This document shows, in pieces, positions 15,701-23,700 of a DNA stretch of 37,866 bases; positions within the stretch are counted from its first letter, which is position 1, and every line of letters starts with the position of its first letter. The stretch is taken from the IMG/VR virus record IMGVR_UViG_3300009104_000051, positions 1 to 37,866 of that record; one strand, 5' to 3'. Source of the stretch: a virus. The position numbers and the translations under genes are program-made. The notes under the pieces are model-generated. The model saw nothing but the letters and a program-made list of their open reading frames with translations. It searched no databases and was not told the origin of the DNA.

Positions 15701-16178
15701 TGAAGATGTGATTATATTAGATGGTACTGACTCTAGTTCTTTTGATGCGGGCGTTAAGTTAGAACTGGAAGAGTATTTTCAATCGGGACAAGAGACTAGA
15801 CCGGCTAGAATACTCCTAGAAGATTTTGAGCACCTGATGATGGAAACTGGTGATTTTGTAGGAATGGAAAATGAAACTGTAACTGTTTTTACAGGAGACT
15901 TTAAGACATCTGCAATTCAACTAGAAACCACAAATATAATATCAAGTAAAGGTCAAATACCTCTGGGTAATTGGACACTAAATAGTTCAACGAGTCCAGT
16001 TGGATATCAACCAGTGGTTCACGCATCAGAGATTAAAGTTCGATCTACTGGTGAAATTGCGTTGGAGGACTCAACGGATACAACTCATGGGTTTTTGGTA
16101 TTGAATGGAACAGATAGCTCATCAACAAATGCGGGCGATAACATAGATTGCGAAGGTGCAACAGGAATTACTGCATAA
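9723..16178 (+). CDS. giant baseplate protein in gp7 position, repeat-rich (2151 aa)
   Basis: It lies between gp6 and gp8, where T4 has gp7 (1032 residues), so it is probably the wedge-scaffold counterpart, about twice as long. Residues 1-260 look conserved and globular (VPDFVRDDHPLFVEFLKQYY, then SKRNLLKNIKDLYSAKGTSE, FMRLLLGEDAEIIYP). GETITGDTSGA-type repeats follow at about 100-300. Residues 510-2140 hold at least 13 GTDSSSTDAG units and many shorter ILLE-type units. Embedded are a cupredoxin-like domain (His923, Cys1050, His1053, Met1057) and a conserved segment near 1540-1600 (YINELKKAVHPTGFLPFGKV). It starts three bases after the gp6 stop. Confidence 0.8.
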   Translation: MSNEEKSKLQTKLSPLIEGQVPDFVRDDHPLFVEFLKQYYKFLEAGKLTITPFTDYSRTVNYIRQETNTEQFILLEDSILADANKIVTESGLGFDDGSVGKFTNGETITGDTSGATATILVEDSENSILYISSQQKFITEETITGGTSGARATIGEYRANPVQNIQQLLDYADVDNTIYDFLDQMRDSFMESIPSTLATNTSKRNLLKNIKDLYSAKGTSEGHKLFMRLLLGEDAEIIYPNEYMMRPSGGDWKSSQILRATALSGANGNEVTNNKITGQTSGATAVVISALTITQGTSSLTEFEISDVVGTFTDGETIKGLSNDSDVEVSFTVSSILASATITNDGVLYHVNESTVVESLGNGFAAAQITAVKRGGVSDIIVDDAGTGYEVGDPLVFTNPSADTDVESPEGYVSVVGGGVLQETGTLDDSDVTTDTIILEETSTESIVFPQIILEGGAERDVFSGNGLTRTFNINNTSTLTDTLTLFIDGVKIEQTDKAGDAYWSVEDTPYLVLNGTDSSSTDAGDNILLEVDDAPQTGSVITLEQQTITFSELPIDRTPKIGVNIEVRGDNVNHLLLDGTTRRSFIILDGTDNSGGAFGNTRSNFEENLILNQTDSSGSDEGDNILLEDSGDTDFDNAGDFILSNGGEVLPDKFTTSSDLIVLEHGSFSSSEANSIRKAYVSNSGTGYTDLPTVTVTSTSGSSAKLLASTSDIGAIDEVSITDAGLSLSSSNPPDIVPRAHFIVKDVTGTFVAGNTLTTHEGTVKGWDSSTNVLDLEFENVVRIDGEQQSGSVNQGIAFEEGTRDLNTHQSGIVHIILEDAIDVADTSTDSIILDATAITESTLFDVNSYKTRLKVKVVENTLQTISVSTEDAALGTKIFSIDGSYNEKDFTAELLQLERGRVYYFDLSDTSLYNVDSTKNHELVFAELSNRLKGDGSTTTFTLKNSVIEKPVAFVTQNSTSFPANVRSHFDNVTASTGYTTSGNTITFTTAPSSGNHVLIFTKYTTGVTTSEDYIEIGGGIYDDTTEAGRAFIQLELDSEAPDLYYYCVNHGPRMGGRISSLTKADLIVGEGSKVTLDGESIGPSPQGILLENGSQDVAITYSLLLEAESGSILLNGTDSNGLNNGDNIILNEPTNRSDPFSIVFEDSFIRSAEELSNKILIDLNAEDRSNHGTAIALESGEGDSLILEDQFLNDSISKIIMNTSLSDYDSTLDNLVKLGKATKKSDGTLDFSVKLVLENGKEPIVLNGTDASGANADDSILFEDAINQEDRDFHTDNAIAHLLVNEEFSFINDTEDAGGTSVLMTEETDKTNNIFNIILNGTDDSSSNAGDNILTEIEGDELRQEEFYSLGMRVPTSKFELEAFELEPIQHENENILLESNRTSDTEIFYVLLDGTDSSSTNAGSKLISEASSFSHDFATIEPRIILDGTDSDGSDSRGGLLFENEDVSFEEIVLNGSDSSSTDAGDNLVLETGIDFSNGNVTITDSGGASATIVKADIATVTSAVNTSSTSVTGYSGIRSLMGEDLNRIQDSYYYQDYSYEVQVGQSLSTYINELKKAVHPTGFLPFGKVSIASSISAAISTTAAGISDYTGDTDTFSPELASVLQTLFSQTVQSRLQVTPTTYGIGQSDDQIVLENGIAAGDNLVLDASAASTDEGSNILLEFRTSDLDTIMLETDEQVLLETGSFIILEEFSDVGIDLEDGALEAILYESGRVSSETTNYAYDGGGRVMAESSNAPSADADRFLVREITTKISTAPTSRASRNLLLHLAKYPFGTVDSIQLETSTANQTSFLALDGEIPLAQETTFIILESGENVFLEQPSDEGQRIVAEMDTWAFPIGFKVSENERIVLEYENEFVETIPLSEIGDFRFEDILAIDKIIMDENPVDQDNANAVENTGILMENFGQILLNGTDSSSTNAESFLAQETTKNNRFTLEESGLLIVEENSTHSIIDNLISESALEETIVLEDFFNSRNTFGIRLEQDSYNEDVIILDGTDSSSFDAGVKLELEEYFQSGQETRPARILLEDFEHLMMETGDFVGMENETVTVFTGDFKTSAIQLETTNIISSKGQIPLGNWTLNSSTSPVGYQPVVHASEIKVRSTGEIALEDSTDTTHGFLVLNGTDSSSTNAGDNIDCEGATGITA
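10024..10187 (+). repeat. GETIxGxTSGAxAxI repeats in the gp7-position protein
   Basis: Two copies of a 16-20 residue unit are visible: NGETITGDTSGATATI and EETITGGTSGARATI, with a shorter copy (NKITGQTSGATAVV) near 10542-10586. The unit recurs in the gp8-like (near 17332) and DUF4815-type genes (near 18004, 19270, 20299 and 20410). Confidence 0.8.
11262..11610 (+). repeat. GTDSSSTDAG repeats, cluster 2 (gp7-position protein)
   Basis: Units start at 11262 (LNGTDSSSTDAGDNILLE, the best consensus copy), 11487 (LDGTDNSGGAFGN) and 11556 (LNQTDSSGSDEGDNILLE). The DNA for GDNILLE is almost identical in the first and third copies although the two lie about 250 bases apart. Confidence 0.88.
13071..14147 (+). 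repeat. GTDSSSTDAG repeats, cluster 3 (gp7-position protein)
   Basis: Units start at 13071 (LNGTDSNGLNNGDNIILNE), 13467 (LNGTDASGANADDSILFE), 13686 (LNGTDDSSSNAGDNILTE), 13908 (LDGTDSSSTNAGSKLISE), 14010 (LDGTDSDGSDSRGGLLFE) and 14094 (LNGSDSSSTDAGDNLVLE). Spacing is irregular, so they are not a simple tandem array. Confidence 0.88.
14673..16154 (+). repeat. GTDSSSTDAG repeats, cluster 4 (gp7-position protein)
   Basis: Units start at 14673 (LDASAASTDEGSNILLE, the variant also found at the N-termini of the adhesins), 15465 (LNGTDSSSTNAESFLAQE), 15717 (LDGTDSSSFDAGVKLELE) and 16101 (LNGTDSSSTNAGDNIDCE). The last lies at the extreme C-terminus of the protein. Confidence 0.85.
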
Positions 16179-16182
16179 CTTG

Positions 16183-16190
16183 TATAAATA
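16183..16190 (+). promoter_or_regulatory. T4-type late promoter (TATAAATA) upstream of gp8
   Basis: An exact TATAAATA lies in the 27-base gap between the gp7-position gene and gp8, 15 bases before the gp8 ATG, with GAAGGT as ribosome binding site between them. Confidence 0.82.
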
Positions 16191-16205
16191 AAAGAAGGTA
16201 AAAAA

Positions 16206-17705
16206 ATGTCGGCAATTATCACAGAAAAATTCAGGCAACATAACGCAACGCAGTTTTTTGAGTCGTTTACAGAAGCCTCAAAAAGTACCTATTATCTTTT
16301 TATAGGTAAGGCAACTGCGTACACAACTGCAACTACGACAGGGAGTGATAGTTCACCCCCGACACCAGCAGACGCGGTTGGTGAGACAGAGTACTACGCA
16401 TGGGATTCCATGTTAGCTGCAAAGAATATTGCATCATCTGACATAACCTATGCACTACCTCGTAGAAACTGGACTAACGGAACGACTTATGATATGTATA
16501 AACATGACATTAGTTCTTCCAGTACTTCTACATCAGGTGCATCAAACATATATGATTCCACATTTTACTTTCTAACTTCCGATAATAGAGTGTATAAAGT
16601 TCTAGACAATAACGCTGGAACTGCATATTCTGGTTCAGAACCGACATCTGAATCTACTTCTCCCTTTGCATTGGGTGGATATGTTTTGAAATATATGTAC
16701 TCGATCACATCTTCGGAAGCTGCAAAATATCTTACATCAGATTTTATGCCAGTATCAACAGACAGTACGGTGAGTGCAGCTGCAACTGACGGAAAGATTG
16801 AATCTCTTTCAATAACCGCTGGTTCTGGTTATACAAACGGAACTTACTACGCAGCAGTTTATGGTGATGGTACAAGTGCTGGAACCTCTTCTGGTGCGAT
16901 TGTAAGAATCACTGTAAGTGGTGGTTCGATTGCATCTTTTGGTTTGACTGCTGGAACGGATACAACTATTCATTCGGGTGGTGCTGCCTATACATACGGA
17001 TCTGTAAATCTTGGTTCTAGTTATACTTTTTCTGATTCTGGTTTAAGTAGTTCAGCGTCAATGGGAAGTGGTACAGGTGGTGCAGTAGACGTAATTATCA
17101 GTCCCAAGAATGGACATGGTAATGATGCAGTCATAGAGTTAGGCGGACATTATGTAATGACTGCAACAACTCTGACACAAGCAGAGAACGATGATGTCAC
17201 AACCGCAAATGATTTCAGACAGGTTGGTATTGTCGTTGACCCGACAACTTACGGAACGACAACAGTTGCAACAAGTTCAACCGCAAGACAAACTTTTATA
17301 GTTAAGATGTCATCCTCAAGTGGAACTTTTGAAGTGGATGAAAAAATATCACAGGCATCAACTGGTGCAATAGGAAAGGTTGTTGAGTGGGACAGTACGA
17401 GAAGCTTACTTTATTTTCAACAAGAACGGTTCGGAGACTTTGGAACAAACTCAACCACAGGAGACAACACCGCATTTAGTGGAGCAAACCTGATTACAGG
17501 TGCATCCTCTAGTGCAACAGGAACACCATCAACAACGACAGAAACGGTGACACTTCCAAATTCAAACACAGTATCTTTGACAACTGGATACGCTAATCCA
17601 GAGTTACAACCCGATAGTGGAAATATAATATATCTAGAAAATCGTAAACCGATATCTAGATCGTCAGACCAAACAGAAGATATTAAAGTTATAATCGAGT
17701 TCTAA
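16206..17705 (+). CDS. 8: baseplate wedge protein gp8
   Basis: The C-terminus (YLENRKPI, then DQTEDIKVIIEF) closely follows T4 gp8 (YMENRPPI, then DQTEEINILFTF). The N-terminus has the matching ITEKFR start and a PRRNW block like T4 PRRDW. A conserved middle part reads GGYVLKYMYSI. The protein is 499 residues against 334 in T4. The extra length is a Gly/Ser/Thr-rich region around residues 195-300 and 360-450 that includes a diverged TSGA-type repeat (DEKISQASTGAIGKVV). gp8 is a dimeric wedge component. A late promoter and GAAGGT precede the start. Confidence 0.9.
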   Translation: MSAIITEKFRQHNATQFFESFTEASKSTYYLFIGKATAYTTATTTGSDSSPPTPADAVGETEYYAWDSMLAAKNIASSDITYALPRRNWTNGTTYDMYKHDISSSSTSTSGASNIYDSTFYFLTSDNRVYKVLDNNAGTAYSGSEPTSESTSPFALGGYVLKYMYSITSSEAAKYLTSDFMPVSTDSTVSAAATDGKIESLSITAGSGYTNGTYYAAVYGDGTSAGTSSGAIVRITVSGGSIASFGLTAGTDTTIHSGGAAYTYGSVNLGSSYTFSDSGLSSSASMGSGTGGAVDVIISPKNGHGNDAVIELGGHYVMTATTLTQAENDDVTTANDFRQVGIVVDPTTYGTTTVATSSTARQTFIVKMSSSSGTFEVDEKISQASTGAIGKVVEWDSTRSLLYFQQERFGDFGTNSTTGDNTAFSGANLITGASSSATGTPSTTTETVTLPNSNTVSLTTGYANPELQPDSGNIIYLENRKPISRSSDQTEDIKVIIEF

Positions 17706-17706
17706 T

Positions 17707-20700
17707 ATGACACTTAAAACAAATTTAGATACAGCACCATACTATGATGATTTTGACCCTGATGATAATTTTCATCGTATTCTTTTTAGGCCAGGTTACG
17801 CAATACAGTCTAGAGAGTTAACACAACTTCAATCTATTCTTCAAAGACAAATCGAACTTCATGGAAAACACATTTTTAAAAATGGTGCGATAGTTGTGCC
17901 TGGTGAGGTAACAGTTGACAACAGATATTATGGGATAAGACTTAAGACAACTTTTAATGGGGAAACAATCGATCCCTCACAATATTATAATGATGATACA
18001 CCTGTTGTTATCACTGGTGATACTTCTGGGGTTGAGGCAGAGGTTGTCGGATACTCTGCAACTGGAGATCAAGCAGATGAACCAGTTCTTTATGTTACCA
18101 TTACCAAAACTGGAAAGACCGCTGATGGTGACAGAAAATCTCCTAATTCATCAGTTGATTTTATAGACGGTGAAAAAATTACTGCTAACGCAGAAATTAC
18201 ACACACCACAGAATACAAAAAATTTGAATTTAGTGCTGAGGTTTTTCAACCAACTGGATTTGGAAGTGCAACCTCAGTAGGTACTGCGGTTAGTGTTAGT
18301 GCTGGAGTTTTTTACGCAAAAGGAACTTTTGTAGAAACAAAAAGACAGGATCTTATTGTATCATACAATGATCCATTTCCATCAAAATCTGTTGGGTTCA
18401 ACATTATTGAAGAAATAGTAACTCCAGAAGAGGATACTAGTTTATTAGACAATTCAACTGGAACAACTAATTTTGCAGCTAAAGGTGCCCATAGATTAAA
18501 AATAAGACTTGAACTAGCAGCAAAAGATTTTGATGATACAGATGTTGATAATTTTATTGAATTGGTGAAAATAGACAATGGAATAATTTTAGAACAGATA
18601 CAAGAAGACAAATACTCAATTATTGGCGATGCGATGGCGCAAAGAACATTTGAGGAATCTGGAAACTATCTTGTTAATCCTTTTAGAGTTGAGGTTGCAG
18701 AGGCAGTTGACAACGATGTACAAGGAGATATATTTTTAGGGGAATATGAGGGAAGAGAATTTACAGACGAATTTGTTAAAGCACAAGATGATTTTTTAAC
18801 TTTAAAAATACAGCCAGGTATAGGTTATATTCAAGGATATCGGGTAGAGAGTCTTGGTCTTGTAAGAAAGGATCTTTTAAAAGCAAGAAACACCAAAGAA
18901 CTTAATGGTGTTGGTACGAACCATGAAATAGGAAACTATCTTAGACTTACCAATGTGTATGGTTCACCTGATATTAGTGATGTCTCTGGTGAGACAACAG
19001 CATACAGACCGATATTATTGTGGGATAACAACCAATCATCCAGAGGAACAATTAGTGATGCTAATGCAGTTGGTGTTTTAAGACCTAGATCATTTGAACA
19101 TGAAGCTGACGGTTCTGCAACTGGTACTGCGACTGCTGGTTCATCCTCTACTAACGATGATGGTGTTTATCGATTATATGCATTTGATGTTCGTAATTTT
19201 GTACGACTTACAATGACTGATACTCCAAATAGAAGTCTAAGTTCTGCATATTTCGCAACTGGTGGTGTCCGAGTTACAGGAGTTACCTCTGGTGCAACAG
19301 GATTTGTTTTTAATGATACTACTAGTTTTCCAGGCACCACTTTTACATCAGGAGCAACCATTTACTTAACAAATGTAATTGGTGAATTTGATGAGGGTGA
19401 AAAAATTAAAGCATCTGAGGATACAAATGCAGATTTAATTATGCAAAACTCTAGTGGTACAGATTTAACAATAGTTTCTATTATAAACAGTAGACTTAGT
19501 GATGCAAGAGCTGTGCAGATGCAAGAGTCTGACTCAGGACAACAATTTACCGCAGACATTGTACTGGAAAATCTTGAGGGTAATAGTACTTCAGTATTTT
19601 TGGAAGAAAGTGATGATTCTGAAAATGCAACTGGTGGAACACAAGAAAAGAAACAGATTGGTAAGGATGATGAAGCAACTGGAATCGAGTTAGAAGTACT
19701 TAAAGGTGCGAAGTTAAGAGATCCACAACTTCAACAATCTCTCTTCAAATTACCTAAAGATGCTATTAAAACATTACTGACACCAAAAAATAATGGTGCA
19801 TCTGATACCGATTTAATTTTTAGAAGACAGTTTGTAGGAACAACCAGTGCTTCGGGTGCAGTATCTTTTTCAGCTGCTTCTGGAGAAATATTTGAAGCAC
19901 ACACAGAAAAAGATTATACCCTATCAGTCTTAACTGCTGGTAATGGTAGTGCATCTCAAGGAGATATTGTTAGTGTTGCGAGTACCATATCAGGAACAGG
20001 AACAAGCACAATAACAATAACAGACTCAACTAATCTTGGTGATTCTGCAAAGGTTAAAGTCATCGCAACGGTTAAAAAGACAGATGTTATTCAAGCAGTC
20101 AAGACTACAAACTTATCTAAACAATTAAAAGTTATCGCAAGTGATGCCGATGGAGCATTTGGAACTAGAGCAACGGATGATATTATATCATTAGGTAGAA
20201 CTGATGTTTACAGAATACAAGCTATATATGATTCAGAAGATACTTCAACGGATGCTGTTGCACCAACACTTACTGTAAGTGACATATCAGGGACTTTTGA
20301 ACGTGGAGAACAAATAAAAGGTGCGACCTCTGGTGCAAGAGGACGATTAATTACAACTTCAAGTCCACTGTCTTATACATTAACACTTGGAGATGGTGCT
20401 GACGATTTCGTGGTGGGAGAGACTATAAAGGGCACAGCATCAGGTGCGACTGCAACAATTGATACTGATGGTGTTACTGCTGGTAGTAAAATAGTAACAA
20501 ATGATTTTGTATTTGATGACGGACAACGAAATAACTATTATGATATTTCAAGATTGGAGAGGAAAAAAGATCGTAACGCACCAAAGGGAAGAATGTTAGT
20601 AATTTATGATTACCTATCTCATGGTGCTGGTAGTTTCTTTTCAGTGGATTCTTACAGTGCTGTTTCTGAACAAATGACTTACGATGATATTCCTATATTT

Positions 20701-23700
20701 GTTCCAACTGTTACTGACCCCGATGATCCAGCTCCAGCATCAGAGTTTCCTTTATCGGATTGTTTAGATTTTCGTCCAACAGTGGAAAATATTGCTGGAA
20801 CATCTGAAACAATAACAGATGTTGATCAGGTAACAGCAAATTCATTTGATTTTCGTTCTAGACAGTTTGACGGTACTGGTGCGGTTATTGTGGATACACC
20901 AAAACCAGATAGTCTTGTAACGACAGATATTGAATTTTATTTACCAAAGATAGCTTGTTTGTATTTAGATAAGAACGCAGATTTTATTCTAAGAGAGGGT
21001 GAACCTAATGAGAACTTAATACCACCTGCTCCAATATATGAAGCTATAAAAATTGCAGAATTTACATTGCCTGCATATACTTTTAGACCAACGGACGTTG
21101 GAATTTACTACGAGCCATATAAGCGATATCGAATGGAAGATATTGCTGCCTTAGAGGGTCGCATTGATTCTTTAGAATATTATACGTCCTTGACACTCTT
21201 AGAACAAGATGTGCGTTCATTAGAAGTACTTGACACAAATGGTCTTCCTAGATTTAAGTCTGGATTTGTAACGGACTCCTTTAACGGTCATGCAGTTGGA
21301 GATGTTAATCACATTGATTATGACTGTGCGATTGATAATATAGAAAGGGAACTTAGACCAAAAACAGTTGATAAAAGAGCTGGTCTAGAGGAATTTTTAA
21401 CTACCGATGCAGCAAGAGAAGCTGCAGGATATAACAGAAAAGCAAGTATAATTACTTTACCTTATGATGAAACTGTTGCCATTAATAATTCATCTCAGGG
21501 GCCTGTTCTTTGCACCTCTGCTGGTCTTGTTGCAACTGATTTTGAGGGGGAATTAACTTTAACTCCAGACACAGATAACTGGTTTGAAACAGAGATTTTA
21601 AGTGAAACTCCTGTTTATGATACTGCTAGTTTTGATAAAACTAAAAAACAGGTTGATAAACATAACGCAAATTCAAAGTATGGTGGATGGAATGATGTTG
21701 GATCAGCAGTGCCAACAAATATAGGGTATGGATATAGTGCTCCAGGCGCTGGTGGTGTTCAGAATTATACTGGACGAGGTGGTTCTAACGGACATATTAA
21801 TAGACACGATAGTAAAGGTAATCCAACTTCGGGTGATGTGTGGATATATGAGTTTAGATATACTCAAAAACAAAAAAGAACCAAAACACTTAAATCAATT
21901 AGTCATGATTGGACTTCCCCTGTAACAACAGATGTTCTTAGAAGCACATCGCAAATTAGATACATCCGTCCAATTAAAATTCAATTTGTTGCTGAAGGAT
22001 TAGCACCTTTCACAAAACATTATATTTATTTTGGTGGGAGAGATGTTGGTAAATTTACTACCCCAGATTCTCTTGAATTTACAAGTGCGAGCAGTGTTAA
22101 AAAAGGTGCTCCACTAGTAGCTAATGGTGATCAGGAATTGAAAGGATTTTTTCTTGTACCTGATACCAGAGGACAAAAAAATAAAGACAAACCAAAATTT
22201 GAAACTGGAGAAATTAATTTTAAAATAACGTCTAGTCCAGACAATGATGATAAATTAACTTTTTCTTTTGCAGAGCATAGTTTCTATTCAATGGGTCAAA
22301 GACACTCATACGACAGAACAATAACATCAACGAAAACTCCCATAGTAAAAACGTATCAAGGAGCTCCACTGTATAGAAACGTATACAATCACAAGTATAT
22401 GTGGGGTAATAGTCAAGTCCAGAAAAGATTTCCAGGCAGTGCGTGGGTTGATTGGGAAAGTGGTACATACACTGATGCAAGTGCTAAAGCTTGGGTTCAA
22501 CAACTAATAAATGACGGTGTTTTAAAATATAGAGATGGAATGGATAAATTAGAGATTCAGCCAGGATATCGTACCGCATCGCCGGGCGATTACGAAAGAA
22601 CTGCTGATGATACTCATAGTATTCCTAAAACTTATACATCTCCATTGATGCAATCTTTTGTCGTACAAGAAGAGGGTGGTATGTACATGACAGGGGTTAA
22701 TTTAGCAGTTTGTAAAGTGAAAGGTAAAAATGTTTTTACTGTAGTGGATCTTGTAAGTTGTGAAAACGGAGTTCCGACTAACACTCGTATCCCTTATGCT
22801 AGAGCAATCAAAAGATTGAATCCGTCTGATGCTCATGAGGGAGGATTAACGGATGTTAGTCAGTATACAAAATTTGACTTTCAAGCACCTGTATATTTAC
22901 AAGAAGGTGAAAAGTACGCTATAAGAATTACATCAAGGGCCCGTAGGGTAGAGTTTCAATATGGAGACACAACAAACGGTACTAACAAACATACATCTTT
23001 GGGAGCAATGTTTCCTGCTACCTCTATAACATCAGAAAGAAAAGAGGGGGTTGTCAATCATCATTTGATAATGCAAACACTTAAAGCAAGATTTAAAGCG
23101 GTAAGTGGAACGGTTACTTTACAAAACGAATCTGTAGGAGAAGAATATACTCAAGAGAATGGTGACACTGGATATGGTAAATTATTGATTAGTCCAAATC
23201 CAATAGAGATGACAAATAGTATTAAAAAAATAAAAGTTTATCATAGAGATCATGGTATGTATAATACATTAAATAATGTATTAATATCTGGTGTTACCTC
23301 TAGAGTTAGTACAACATTGGAAGGTAGTATATCGGATACCACAACAACTTTGGTTTTAGCATCGGATACAGGATTTACTTCTTCTTCAACCCATGTGGCT
23401 AGTGCTTCAACAGTTCGTTTAAAAATTGATAATGAACTATTTTCTGGAACTTTAAGTGGAAGAACATTTAGTGTATCTGGTAGAGGAAAGGTGGGGTACG
23501 GTGATATAAGTGGTGCGAGTGTTGCACATGGAGATGGTGCAACTGTTGAGCTGTATATGCTGTTTGGTGTTCCATTAAATGAAATTAATAAAGAACATAA
23601 TCGTATTGCAGATATAGAGATGAACTCTTATACAGTATCTTTAACAACTGCTCCAACAATTACAGGTAGCGTTCCAACAGTTCGCACAGGTGGAACTGAT

